A stretch of DNA of 49,443 bases from Candidatus Saccharimonadota bacterium. GTDB taxonomy: Bacteria; Eremiobacterota; Xenobia; Xenobiales; Xenobiaceae. The notes beneath the pieces were generated by a model. It searched no databases. It was not told where the DNA came from and saw only the letters and a list, made by a program, of their open reading frames with translations. The stretch spans positions 1-49,443 of the forward strand of contig SFMI01000002.1 in NCBI GenBank assembly GCA_004554425.1, written 5' to 3'. Positions 17,307-27,700 of the stretch are shown here, in pieces; position 1 is the first letter of the stretch, and each line of letters begins with the position of its first letter. The position numbers were made by a program, and so were the translations under genes.

Positions 17307-18494
17307 TTGAGCAAAGAGTCGAAGATAGGAGCCTTACTGGTTCTGTTGGTTGTTCTTTTGTTCATTTTTGCTCCCAGCAGCGAAACTAGAGACAGTCGCA
17401 TCTTTGCCAACCAATACATATTGATTTTCAAAGAGACTCCCGGTCTGGAAGAAAATTGTGATGTAAAAATGGCCGGCGTCGACATTGGCTATGTTAAAGA
17501 AATTGATTTTTGCACAGCCGAAGACAAAGAGCGTTTTGGCCAAGATGCCAATATTGCCGTTATCGTAGCCACAGATTTCTCCGCCCGCATTCCTGAAGAC
17601 AGCTCCGCCAGTATTTTGGAAGTTTCCACCAGTTTGCTTTGGTTGGAAATTACTCCCGGCATTTCTGATACATTTTTAGAAAGTGGCTCTTGTGTGCGTT
17701 TGCGCACTCCACTTTCTTCTTCAACTTCTTACGATTCGGCTTTAGCCGGTTCTCCTTTTAAGGAGCTCAATAAGCAGACTTTGGCTGTGCGCACTTTAAT
17801 GACAGCCAAAGGTTTCTCCCGTAAAATTTTGGATTTAGCTTCCAACTTGCGCTTCTACAGTAACGAATTGCGCATTGCTAGCAAAGATGCTCACAGCCAA
17901 TTAGGCCAAATGCACTCTAAGATCAATGAGGAAGAAAAAGCTATAGCTATGCAACTTGATCGCCTAGATACTCAGCTGAGTCAAGCCGGTCAAAATTTGC
18001 AAAAAACTTCGGCTTCTTTAAAAGATCAAACCGCTAAGCTATCCGATACCGCTTCCGATTATGAGCTTAAATTGCGTCAAATGGGCGCTTTGGCTGTAAG
18101 TGAAACTGAACGCTTCAAAGCTTTAACCGATAGCGCTGAAGCCAAAATGAATGCTAAGTGCTCTCCCGAATTGTTGGAACGTTTGCACAAAGCCTCGCGC
18201 AAGCTTAAAAGCTTTGCTCAGATTGCCGAAGATTTGCATTACATGACCCAAGAGCCTGCTACTCAGCAAGCTCTTAAAGACGCCGCTCACAAATATAGGT
18301 TGCAATCTGAGCAAATTGATAAATTGATACGCAAAGTTGAGAGCTTTGTGCCTGGCGATGCCCCCCAAGATAGTGCTGCTTCTGCAACTGCGTCTACGCC
18401 TACTGTGTCTGCGCCAGTTGTGCCAACACCTGCCGCGTCGGTCGACTCTGTTGATAAAGCGCAGCCGGAGGCTGCGCCTGCGTTGGCTTTGTAG
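17307..18494 (+). CDS. MlaD-like MCE-domain protein
   Basis: A 395-residue protein that anchors in the inner membrane and projects into the periplasm. One N-terminal TM (about 6-23) is followed by a single MCE domain (about 36-130; FKETPGLEENCDVKMAGVDIG is the usual core). A long helical/coiled-coil region lies at about 190-345, and the tail (about 350-395) is rich in Ala, Pro, Val and Ser. MCE proteins carry phospholipid between membranes as part of MlaFEDB-type ABC systems. No mlaE, mlaF or mlaB lies next to it, so its partners must be elsewhere. The start codon is TTG at 17307, supported by AAGGAGA nine bases upstream. The Ala/Pro tail is unusual for MlaD. Confidence 0.8.
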   Translation: MSKESKIGALLVLLVVLLFIFAPSSETRDSRIFANQYILIFKETPGLEENCDVKMAGVDIGYVKEIDFCTAEDKERFGQDANIAVIVATDFSARIPEDSSASILEVSTSLLWLEITPGISDTFLESGSCVRLRTPLSSSTSYDSALAGSPFKELNKQTLAVRTLMTAKGFSRKILDLASNLRFYSNELRIASKDAHSQLGQMHSKINEEEKAIAMQLDRLDTQLSQAGQNLQKTSASLKDQTAKLSDTASDYELKLRQMGALAVSETERFKALTDSAEAKMNAKCSPELLERLHKASRKLKSFAQIAEDLHYMTQEPATQQALKDAAHKYRLQSEQIDKLIRKVESFVPGDAPQDSAASATASTPTVSAPVVPTPAASVDSVDKAQPEAAPALAL

Positions 18495-18562
18495 AGTCAG
18501 CGCCTAGGCTGTTATATAAAAGCCGCCGCAACTTTAGCTTTGCTAGTATATAATCTTGGCAC

Positions 18563-18613
18563 AAAAAAATAACTCCGCTTTCTTATTTTAGGAGAAGGCA
18601 GAGTTATTTTTTT
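18563..18613. terminator. Bidirectional terminator between the MCE gene and ptsG
   Basis: A perfect 13-bp inverted repeat (18563-18575 with 18601-18613) starts with seven A and ends with seven T, so both convergent genes have a stem followed by T on their own strand. The loop is 25 bases and itself partly complementary. Confidence 0.88.
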
Positions 18614-18666
18614 ATAGTGTATGCTAGGTAATAAACGCTGCGGCGGTGGCCGCAGCGCTTAAGTTG

Positions 18667-20559
18667 TTACTTTTGGGAGTCAAGCAAAGCCTGATTCATG
18701 GCTGCGGCTTCATCTAAAGCGCAAACCAAGTGGAATTTGCCTTTACCTAAAGTCATGAGGTTAAAGCCTTTAGTTTCCAATTCTTCGGCTTTAACTTGGG
18801 AAGCATCTTTTACTTGGAAAACTACTCGGGTTAAGGAAGCTAAGTGTATGTTTTCCAAGTTGCCAATGCCACCAACTAAAGAGGCAAATTCAGCCGCTTT
18901 GGCGCGTGTGGCTGCGCTGACTTGTACTTGTTCACTAGGTGTAGAGTCGACCGGCGCGGCAGCGGGCAAGGGCGTTGCAGAAGCGTCGCCGTGAGCGCTG
19001 ATATACTCTTCAATGTCGGATTTGAGATTTTCGGAAAGAGTTCCGAAAATAGCTTGCAAGTTGTTGCCTACAGTAACGACACCGGCAGCGCCTAAGGCTT
19101 TAAGAGTATTGGGACTGGCTTTAGATATATCTTTTAAGCCTACGCGCAAGCGGGTAATGCAAGCATCTAAGCTTACTAAATTGGCGCGACCGCCCAAAGC
19201 TTGGAGTACTTTGCCAGCTAATTCACTGCCTGTACCACTAGCTTCGGCGCCAGCCATAGCTTCTTCGCGGCCTGGAGTTTTGAAGTTAAAGATCTCGATA
19301 GCTTTGCGGAAAACCACATAGTAAATTACAGCGTAAATCGGGCCGAGCCAAAGGACGCAGCTGGGATTAGTGTCGTTATGGAAGTAAAGTAAGTAGTCGA
19401 TACAACCTTGGGAGAAGGTAAAGCCCATGTGAGCTCCTACCAAGTTCATTACATAGAAGGCGCTGCCTACTAACAGAGCGTGTATAGCGTAAAGAGCTGG
19501 AGCTACGAATAAGAAAGAAAATTCGATAGGCTCAGTGATACCGGTAAGGAAGGAAGTAAGAGCCGCCGACATCATAATGCCGCCAACTTGGACTCTGTTT
19601 TCAGGCTTAGCACTGTGCCAAATGGCGATAGCCGCTGCAGGTAAGCCCCACATCTTGAAGAGGAAACCGCCGCCCAAAATTCCGGCTGTCGGATCGCCGT
19701 TGAAGAAGCGGGTAATATCACCTTGTACTACACTGCCGTCAGGAGTGGTAAAGCTGCCCATTTGGAAGAAGAAAGGAGCGTTCCAAGCGTGATGCAAACC
19801 GAAAGGTAATAAAGCTCTTTCTACAACGCCGTATACGGTGGCGGCTAGAGACGGATTTTCGTTGGCGGCCCAGTTGCCGGCTAAAGTAATAAAAGCACCG
19901 ATAGGCGGCCAAACGAAGCTGAGCACGATACCAGTTAAAATGGCGGCAAAGGCTGTAACAATAGGTACGAAGCGTTTACCGGCAAAGAAGCCTAAGTAAG
20001 GCGGCAGTGAAATACGATAGTATTTATTAAACAAGTAAGCTGTAATAATACCTATGACAATGCCGCCAAATACGCCGGTGTCGACACTTTTTATGCCCAT
20101 AATCGACGTAGTGGAAATAACCGATTGGTCGCTTAGCAAGCCTCCGCAATCGGGACAATATTTGAGCACATCTAGGCCGCGGATAGTAGCCATAACTCCC
20201 ATAGTGGCATTCATTACCATATAACCAACTACGGCTGCTAAAGCGGAAACGCCGTCGTTTTTTGTTAAACCTAAGGCTACGCCGATAGCGAAAATTAAGG
20301 GTAAGTTGCTGAAAATTACCTGGCCAGAATCGCCCATAATTTTCAGAATGGCTACGCCTAAAGCTACAATGGTAGGCCAGCCTTGAGTAAAGATATTTAC
20401 GCCGCTTTTGAGGACGGCGTCCAAATTAGAAGGCATCCAGCCGTATTTGGAAGCGCCTACGCCCAACAAAATACCTGCCACCGGCAGAACGGCTACTGGC
20501 AACATTAAGGCTTTGCCTATCTGTTGTAGAATGCCGAAAGCTTTTTTGAAAAAGTTCAC
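18667..20559 (-). CDS. ptsG: PTS glucose/N-acetylglucosamine-type EIICB with an extra degenerate EIIB domain
   Basis: A 630-residue sugar transporter of the glucose/GlcNAc PTS family. The EIIC membrane domain (about 1-405) contains the conserved LGLTKNDG, FGLHHAWNAPFF and GITEPIEFSF motifs. A normal EIIB follows with the phosphorylated cysteine C467 in SLDACITRL. After a linker a second EIIB-like domain (about 545-630) aligns as NIHLASLTRV, with Ser575 where the catalytic Cys should be. EIIA is absent here but present in the upstream gene, which overlaps by four bases. The sugar is probably glucose or GlcNAc; the sequence alone does not decide which. A CPDC pair in an EIIC loop is another oddity. 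Confidence 0.9.
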   Translation of the reverse strand: MNFFKKAFGILQQIGKALMLPVAVLPVAGILLGVGASKYGWMPSNLDAVLKSGVNIFTQGWPTIVALGVAILKIMGDSGQVIFSNLPLIFAIGVALGLTKNDGVSALAAVVGYMVMNATMGVMATIRGLDVLKYCPDCGGLLSDQSVISTTSIMGIKSVDTGVFGGIVIGIITAYLFNKYYRISLPPYLGFFAGKRFVPIVTAFAAILTGIVLSFVWPPIGAFITLAGNWAANENPSLAATVYGVVERALLPFGLHHAWNAPFFFQMGSFTTPDGSVVQGDITRFFNGDPTAGILGGGFLFKMWGLPAAAIAIWHSAKPENRVQVGGIMMSAALTSFLTGITEPIEFSFLFVAPALYAIHALLVGSAFYVMNLVGAHMGFTFSQGCIDYLLYFHNDTNPSCVLWLGPIYAVIYYVVFRKAIEIFNFKTPGREEAMAGAEASGTGSELAGKVLQALGGRANLVSLDACITRLRVGLKDISKASPNTLKALGAAGVVTVGNNLQAIFGTLSENLKSDIEEYISAHGDASATPLPAAAPVDSTPSEQVQVSAATRAKAAEFASLVGGIGNLENIHLASLTRVVFQVKDASQVKAEELETKGFNLMTLGKGKFHLVCALDEAAAMNQALLDSQK

Positions 20560-23129
20560 CGCTCGATATCCTCCTGTAATTTGCGCACCGCTTCGGAGCT
20601 CTCACAGGCCAAAGCCTGTTCGGCTAATTGGCGGCATTCTTCCATGCCAACTTGACAAATTCTATCCTTAACGGCAGGAATAGCTGGGGCGGCTACGCTC
20701 AGCTCGTCGACGCCTAAACCGACTAAAATAGCCGTAGCTTGTAAGTCGCCGCCAATACCTCCGCAAACGCCAACTTTACGTTTGTATTTATGGGCGCCGT
20801 CTACTGTCATTTTAATTAAGCGCAAGATAGAGGGATGGAGGCTGTCTACTAAGTTGGCCAATTGAGGATGGCCGCGGTCGATAGCCGTAGTGTATTGGGT
20901 TAAATCGTTGGTGCCGATAGAGAAAAATTCTACTTCTTTAGCTAAAGTTTCGGCCATTAAAGCGGCAGCGGGCACCTCTACCATAATACCTAAGGGTACT
21001 TTAACTCCCAAGTTTTTGCACTCTTGCTCAAAAATAGCTTTGGCCTGACGGTATTCGCCAATAGTAGTTACCATGGGCAACATGATTTGCAACTTGGCAA
21101 AACCTGCCGCTCTTAAAATGGCTCTGAACTGAGTGCGCAGCAAATCTGGGCGCAGCAAAGAAATACGCAAGCCACGTTCGCCTAAGAAAGGATTGGCTTC
21201 TTGCGGAATGGGTAAGTAGGGCAAAGGTTTGTCGCCACCTACATCTAGAGTACGAATAATTAGTGTAGCTTTGGGGCCTAAAGTACGAGCGATCTGGCCA
21301 TAAATGTCGGCTTGCTCGTCTTCGCTTGGCGGAGTAGTGCGAGCCAAGAAAAGGAACTCGCTGCGCAATAAGCCTACACCATCTGCTCCTAAGGTGACCG
21401 CTTGCTCTGTATCGGCTATAGAGCCAACGTTGGCGGCTACTTCAATAAGGCGACCGTCGGTAGTTTGAGCTGGATCTTTAGCCTTTTCGAGTAATTGGCG
21501 GCGACGCTCTTGTTGAAGCTTAAGCTTTTCTTTGGCTTCTTGGTAGCGTTGGTCGTCTGGGTTAAGTTCTAAAGTACCTTTGCTGCCGCTTAAAATGGCT
21601 CTTGTACCATTAGCTACAGTAAGAGCTCGGGCAGAAATTCCGGCTAAGGCGGGCAAGTCTAGCGAGCGGGCCAAAATGGCTACATGTGAAGTTGAGCCGC
21701 CCAATACGGTAGCAAAGCCAACTACTTTGGAGCGATCCAAAGCCGCTGTATCTGAAGGCGTTAAATCTTCGGCAATAAGGATTGTATTTTCGGGGAAATT
21801 GTGAATAGTAGGCGCTTCACCCATAAGTAAGCGCAATACTCTTTCACCTACGTCTTTTAAGTCTACGGCGCGGGCGGCCATTAGCTGGTGGCTCAATTGG
21901 GCTAAACGCTCTGACTGGCCCATATAAGCTTGCTTCCAGCTATAAGCGGCGCTTTTCCCTTTAGCAATGCCTGCTTCAGCTTGCTCAATTAAGTCGGGAT
22001 CGTCCAAAAGCTCGCGGTGAGCAGCGAAGATGCCTGCTTTATTAGGATCGGCTTTGGCCTTCATGCTCACTTCTAAAAATTCCAGCTCGTTTTGGCCTTT
22101 TTTCAGAGCTTCGCGCAATTTTTGCAACTCTTTGTCCGGGCCTTGGCCTTCCTCTTCTACGTCATATTCTGTACGTTGCATTTGATAAATACGCCCTACA
22201 GCCAAGCCTGGAGAAGCAGAAACGGCATGCAATAAATTATCTGTGTCTGGTGTTTGCGGATTGGGTAAAGCTGGTGTTAAGGGTCCGGGAGTAATCATGG
22301 GCTGAGCTTGTACATTTATATCCGGCTGGGCATTGACACCGGCAACGCCCGGAACTTCTGGCTTTTCACCTAAACCGCTAGCCAAAGCCTCACTCAAAGC
22401 ATCTAAAGCTTCTTGGGCCTCTTCGCCGCTAGCTCTGAAGCGCACTACTTCGTTGTGCAACACTTGCAAACTCATTAAGGCTACGACGCTTTTGCAATTA
22501 GCAAATTGCTCGCCGCGCACAATTTGCAAGTTGGCTTTAAATTTTTTGGCTAAATTGGCCAAAACTGCCGCTGGACGGGCGTGTAAGCCATGAGGATTGG
22601 GCACCACGATCGGTTCGGACATTAAGCTCAGGCCGGAGGTTGTCTCTTTATCTTCTTCTTTTTGAGCCAAAGTGGCATTGATAAGCAAATCTTGGCCGGC
22701 CTTTTTGTAACCTTGCTCTATGTCTAAATGGCTGACAGCTTCAGTATTGGTAATCAAAACTAAGGTAATCAGGCTGCGGGCTTTTTCAGCAATAAGGCCT
22801 GCGTCAAAGGCTATAAGCTCTTGCCCTTTTTCCACCGAATCGCCTACTTTTACCTTGGGAGTAAAGCCTTCGCTCTTTAAGGCGACCGTGTCCAAACCTA
22901 TGTGCATAAGCACTTCCAAACCTGAGGGGGTCTCCAGAGTCAGAGCGTGGCAAGAGGGATGAATTTGCTTGACGACTCCCGGACAAGGGGCCAACAAGAC
23001 TTCTGAAGTTGGGTCTATAGCTACGCCGTCGCCTACCATCTTACCGGCGAAAACCGGATCGGGTACGCGTTCGAGTTCTACAGTCTGTCCCGAGAGGGGA
23101 GCATATAAAGCGACAGCATGATTGCTCAC
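20556..23129 (-). CDS. PTS EIIA-HPr-EI fusion protein
   Basis: A single cytoplasmic polypeptide of 857 residues carries three PTS phosphotransfer proteins in order. EIIA(Glc) (about 1-150) has its active His76 in LMHIGLDTVAL. HPr (about 170-265) has PNPHGLHARPAA. Enzyme I (about 310-857) has the phospho-His swivel motif GGSTSHVAILARS, SEFLFL, and the PEP-binding barrel with NDLTQYT and GVCGGIGGD. PEP phosphate can thus pass EI to HPr to EIIA within one chain, then to EIIB of the overlapping ptsG. I chose the GTG at 23129 because EIIA relatives begin there; the TTG at 23159 has no ribosome site. No separate ptsH or ptsI is visible, so this may be the only general PTS machinery nearby. Confidence 0.92.
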   Translation of the reverse strand: MSNHAVALYAPLSGQTVELERVPDPVFAGKMVGDGVAIDPTSEVLLAPCPGVVKQIHPSCHALTLETPSGLEVLMHIGLDTVALKSEGFTPKVKVGDSVEKGQELIAFDAGLIAEKARSLITLVLITNTEAVSHLDIEQGYKKAGQDLLINATLAQKEEDKETTSGLSLMSEPIVVPNPHGLHARPAAVLANLAKKFKANLQIVRGEQFANCKSVVALMSLQVLHNEVVRFRASGEEAQEALDALSEALASGLGEKPEVPGVAGVNAQPDINVQAQPMITPGPLTPALPNPQTPDTDNLLHAVSASPGLAVGRIYQMQRTEYDVEEEGQGPDKELQKLREALKKGQNELEFLEVSMKAKADPNKAGIFAAHRELLDDPDLIEQAEAGIAKGKSAAYSWKQAYMGQSERLAQLSHQLMAARAVDLKDVGERVLRLLMGEAPTIHNFPENTILIAEDLTPSDTAALDRSKVVGFATVLGGSTSHVAILARSLDLPALAGISARALTVANGTRAILSGSKGTLELNPDDQRYQEAKEKLKLQQERRRQLLEKAKDPAQTTDGRLIEVAANVGSIADTEQAVTLGADGVGLLRSEFLFLARTTPPSEDEQADIYGQIARTLGPKATLIIRTLDVGGDKPLPYLPIPQEANPFLGERGLRISLLRPDLLRTQFRAILRAAGFAKLQIMLPMVTTIGEYRQAKAIFEQECKNLGVKVPLGIMVEVPAAALMAETLAKEVEFFSIGTNDLTQYTTAIDRGHPQLANLVDSLHPSILRLIKMTVDGAHKYKRKVGVCGGIGGDLQATAILVGLGVDELSVAAPAIPAVKDRICQVGMEECRQLAEQALACESSEAVRKLQEDIER

Positions 23130-23189
23130 GTGAAACAGCACACTCCAAAAAAATATCAAAAAGCCTACAAAAATTCGACATTTTAGGCC

Positions 23190-23237
23190 GCCTCCCTCCG
23201 CCTGCTTTGTTGTATCAGCACTTAAGAGGGAGGAGGC
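23190..23237. repeat. Inverted repeat in the divergent PTS/GDH-like promoter region
   Basis: GCCTCC (23190-23195) and GGAGGC (23232-23237) form an inverted repeat, flanked by further C/T-rich and A/G-rich partners (CTCC, GAGGG). It lies midway between the divergently read PTS operon and the GDH-like operon. It may be an operator or leader structure; I see no clear -10/-35 pair. Confidence 0.35.
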
Positions 23238-23301
23238 TTGAAAAAGCGAAACTCGCCGAATTAAGCAGCTTTTTTAACAGTGTGAACGGAGCTAACTTTA
23301 T

Positions 23302-24654
23302 ATGGGTATGCGAACGACGACTCTAGATTTGATTATGGGCCAAGTGGCGGTGCGCAATCCTGGCGAACCGGAGTTCCTTCAGGCAGTAAGAGAGGTCTTC
23401 TCTTCGGTAGTGCCTGTAGTAGAAGCCAATCCTGTGTATAGACGCATGAAAGTATTGGAGCGTCTGGTTGAGCCAGAAAGAGTGATAATTTTCCGCGTTC
23501 CTTGGGTCGACGATTTAGGCAACATTCAAATCAACCGAGGCTATCGTGTGGAAATGTGCGGCGCCATTGGCCCTTTCCAAGGTGGTTTGCGTTTCCATCC
23601 CAGTGTAGATTTAAGCATTATCAAGTTTTTGGCTTTTGAACAAGTATTTCGCAATTCGCTCACTTGTTTGCCTTTAGGTGGCGCCAAGGGTGGGGCCGAT
23701 TTCGATCCTAAAGGCAAGTCCGATATGGAAGTTATGCGCTTTTGTCAGTCTTTTATGGCTGAGTTGTTCCGCCATATCGGCCCTACTGTCGATGTCGCTA
23801 CCAGTGGCTTGGGGGTAAGCGGGCGTGAAATAGGCTACTTGTTTGGCATGTACAGAAAGCTCTCTGGTCAGTTCTCCGGTGCTCTTACCAACAAAGGTTT
23901 GGGGTGGGGCGGTTCTATGTTGCGTCCGGAAGCTACCGGCTTTGGCGTCATCTACTTTATAGAAAATATGTTGCAACGCCGCAGCGAAACTTTGGAAGAT
24001 AAGCGCGTCGTTATTTCCGGCTCCGGCAATGTGGCTCAGTTTACCGCCAAAAAGGCTATCGCTATGGGAGCTAAAGTGCTCACAATGTCGGATTCTTCCG
24101 GCATGATTTACGATCCCGACGGTATTGATGAAGATAAGCTGGATTGGATTATGGAGCTTAAAAATTTGCGTCGCGGTCGTATCAGAGAATATGTTGATGA
24201 ATTTGATGGCGCCGAATATATTGAAGGCGGCGCTCCCTGGAATATCCCTTGTGACGTGGCTATTCCAGCGGCTACTCAAAATGAAATCTTCTTGGAAGAT
24301 GCGCAAGCTCTGATCGCCAACGGTGTGACTGTAGTAGCTGAAGCGGCCGATATGCCTTGTATGCCGGAAGCTATTTCCGAATTTCTGCGCAATAAAGTGC
24401 TCTTCGGGCCTAGCAAAGCGGTCAATGCCGGCGGTGTGGCCACATCTGGCTTGGAAATGTCGCAAAATGCTTCGCATGAAAGTTGGAGCAGTGAGGAAAT
24501 AGAACAGCGTTTACGTCGCATTATGTATTCTATACATGAAGCTTGTGTGCGTTATGGTCGCAGTGACGACGGCTTTGTTAATTATGTGCGCGGCGCTAAT
24601 GTCGCAGGTTTTGTCAAAGTGGCTGACGCTATGGTCGATCAGGGCATTATCTAA
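23302..24654 (+). CDS. Glutamate dehydrogenase-family protein with altered active site
   Basis: A 450-residue, full-length member of the hexameric bacterial GDH family (GAIGPFQGGLRFHPS, GGAKGGADFDPKGK, nucleotide loop GSGNVA, ATSGLEMSQN). Standard enzymes make or oxidise glutamate. Compared with the clostridial enzyme's catalytic set (K89, K113, K125, D165, S380), this protein reads Q93, R117, K129, G169 and a retained Ser: the substrate-carboxylate Lys is Gln, the next Lys is Arg, and the catalytic Asp lies in VDVATSGLGVSG instead of a DVPAGDLGVG-type loop. Normal GDH chemistry is therefore unlikely. The gene shows no stop or frameshift and has GGAG at 23288, so it seems maintained. It heads an operon with a PEP/pyruvate-dikinase-like protein. 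gdhA would be a misleading name. Confidence 0.9.
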   Translation: MGMRTTTLDLIMGQVAVRNPGEPEFLQAVREVFSSVVPVVEANPVYRRMKVLERLVEPERVIIFRVPWVDDLGNIQINRGYRVEMCGAIGPFQGGLRFHPSVDLSIIKFLAFEQVFRNSLTCLPLGGAKGGADFDPKGKSDMEVMRFCQSFMAELFRHIGPTVDVATSGLGVSGREIGYLFGMYRKLSGQFSGALTNKGLGWGGSMLRPEATGFGVIYFIENMLQRRSETLEDKRVVISGSGNVAQFTAKKAIAMGAKVLTMSDSSGMIYDPDGIDEDKLDWIMELKNLRRGRIREYVDEFDGAEYIEGGAPWNIPCDVAIPAATQNEIFLEDAQALIANGVTVVAEAADMPCMPEAISEFLRNKVLFGPSKAVNAGGVATSGLEMSQNASHESWSSEEIEQRLRRIMYSIHEACVRYGRSDDGFVNYVRGANVAGFVKVADAMVDQGII

Positions 24655-24727
24655 GTGCAAGTGCAGGCTGTGCTCTGCTGTTGGTCGATAAGTTTAGTCC
24701 AAACGAAAAGGAGTGCTCCGCAATAAA

Positions 24728-27700
24728 ATGAGATCGCTAGGAAAATTTTACGAGCTGGCCTCTTATAGAGTGCGTGAAGTTCTGTTTATTTCTTCCGAAT
24801 ACGATGCTTTTATTTTAGAAACGGAAAATCAGCTAGCGGAGCGTCTCTTTTATCGCTATTCCGAATTTTTTATGGTCGGCGTGCCTAGCATAAGCCACGC
24901 TTGCTCGGCAGATCGAGCTCTGGAAATTTTAGCCAGCCACCGTGTCGATTTAATTGTTATGGCTGTGCGCGACGCTTCTTCACTGAATACTGGCTTTTTG
25001 TCACGTCTTCACAAAAGCGCTCCCGCTATTCCCATAATTTTGCTCATTCTAGATCCAGCTTGTTTGCATGGCTTAAATTGGGGACGTTTGCCTAAGTGGC
25101 TGGCCGGGACTTACCTTTGGACGGGCGATTTAAGTTTGATTACGGCTATGTTTAATCAAATTGAAGATCGCTTCAATGTTGAGCGCGATACTGCTTCTAC
25201 TGGTGTACAAGTTATTATTACTGTGGAAGATACGGTCGCCGACTATTCAGTTTTTTTGCCCCATCTTTACGATGAATTATTTGAGCAAAGTCGCTCTCTT
25301 TCCGCTGAAGGCGTCAATTTTACCCAGCGCACTTTGCGTATGTTAGCGCGTCCCAAAATTTTACTAGCTTCCGATTATGAGTCGGCCCAAGCTCTCTTTG
25401 ACAAATATCAGCGCTACGTTTTAGCCCTAATTAGCGACGTTAGCTTTAGAGTAAAGGGTAAGCAAGACGCTCAGGCTGGCTTTAAGCTGGCCGCCTATTG
25501 CTCGGAGCGTAAGGCTAAATTGCCTATTTTGCTCCAGTCGTCCGATGCTTCTAATTCGCAAATTGCCGCAGATAAAGGCTGGCATTTTGCCAATAAAAAG
25601 CCGGAAATTTTCCGCCCAGCTTTGCACCTTTTCTTAGAAGAGAGCTTGGGCTTTGGTAATTTTGTCTTTCGTATGCCAGATCGCACCGAAGTAGCTAGAG
25701 CTCGCGATACTTACGAGCTAGAGCGTCTATTACACACGGTAGATTTGCGCTCTTTTTGCTACCATGCCGTCAACCATCACTTTAGCGTTTGGTTGCGGGC
25801 TCGCAACTATTTTAATTTGGCCAACGTGGTGGAAAGCATCAATTTAGCAAATTTCTCTAGTCCCGAAGAAATGCGGCAGCATTTGATTCGCATTTTGCAA
25901 GAATCAGCTCGTGAAGAACGTCAGGGAGTAGTGGCCGATTTTTCTGTTCACCGCAGCGACAATTCTGGACACAATTTTTTCCGCGTCGGTCGAGGATCTA
26001 TTGGAGGCAAAGGACGCGGTATCGCTTTTATAAATTCATTGCTAGCTAAAGATGATTTTATTACCGAGCGTCCTGGCTTAAAAGTGGCTATTCCGCGCAC
26101 TTTAGTCTTGGGTGTAGACGTTTACGATCGCTTTATGGAACTCAACAATTTTAGCGTCAAAAAGCAGCGCGGTTTGACAGATGAAGAGCTGATCGATATT
26201 TACTTACAAGCCAAGCTGCCGCCAGAAATGACTGAAGAATTGCGAGCCGCTTTTTCTTTATTGCATGGTCCCTTGGCGGTGCGTTCTTCTAGCTTGTTGG
26301 AAGATTCGCAAAACCAGTCTTGCGCTGGTATTTATGCTACTTATATGATTCCCGACAATCACGAAGATTCTCCGCACCGCTTTGAGCTTATATGTCAAGC
26401 CATCAAGCGTGTTTACATGTCGGCTGTTGCTTCGCGAGCTCAAGCTTATTTGGCCAGCGCCCAATATTTGGGAGCTGAAGAGAAGATGGCTGTTATTTTG
26501 CAAGAAACGGTGGGATCGGTGCATGGTCGCTATTTCTATCCCAATTTTTCTGGCGTGGCCATGTCGGTCAACTACTATCCTATGGGGCCGCAACATATCG
26601 ATGATGGTATTGCCGCTATGGCTTTAGGCTTGGGCAACACTGTGGCCGATGGTGGAAGTTGTATGCGTTTTTCTCCTAAGTGGCCTAAAGTTTTGCCTCA
26701 TCAATGTTATCAGGATCTTTATTTAAATTATTCTCAGCGTGAATTTTACGCTATTGAATTGGACGCTTCTACTAAAGAAAATCCTAGCGGTTTAGTCAAA
26801 CTAAAATTGAAACAAGCTGAAGAAGATGGCACTTTGGCGCCTATAGGCTCGGTATTTTCTCCCCAGAGTAATACTTGGCGCGATTCTTTGGAATATCAAG
26901 GGCCGCGGGCGGTCACTTTCAGTAGCATTTTGCAAAATGGCGAAGTACCTTTAGCTCAATGTTTGGAGGAATTGCTGGAGCGATTTAAAGTAGCGATAGG
27001 TTGTCCTGTGGAAGTTGAATTTGCTGTGGAGTTGGGGTCTTCTTTTGCTAAAGGCAGTGATTTTCTCTATTCAGTACAAAGCGATCCCGTACCGGATGAA
27101 GCCAATCAAGACGAGCCTACCCTTTACATTTTGCAACTTCGCCCTCTTACTAGTTTGGCTGTAGGTGAGGAAATTCACGCTTGTGGCTATCGGAAAGAAG
27201 ACATTATTTGTACTTGTGACTCTTTGGGCCACGGAGCTGCCGATAATATATGCGATCTGATTTTTGTACCCGGTTCTAATTTTAGCGCTCGTGAAGCCCG
27301 TTTAGCCGCAGCTAGAATAGCTCGTTTTAATGCTACTTTGGTTAAAGAAAAACGCCCTTATTTATTGATAGGGCCGGGCCGCTGGGGCTCGCTCGATCCC
27401 AATTTAGGCATTCCTGTACAAATTAGCCAAGTAATGGGAGCCAAAGCTATAGTGGAATTGCCTTATGGCGATCGTTTTGTCGAGCCTTCTATGGGCTCTC
27501 ACTTTTTCCATGAATTGGCCGCTATGCACGTTTTCTATATGAACTTATGTTTTGATGGACAGGAGCGAGCCTTTAATCAGGGAATCCGCGGCGGAATTTG
27601 TCGAGACGATACTTCTGTAAAATGTGCCGATAAAATTATGGAAGATTATATCGATTTAGACTGGCTTAAAGCTTTGCCTGTATTGTGTGAAGCCGATGGA

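Noticed and set aside
23674..24477. A 267-codon open frame antisense to the GDH-like gene.
   Set aside because: It has no recognisable motif or ribosome site; the sense frame is an unmistakable GDH family member.
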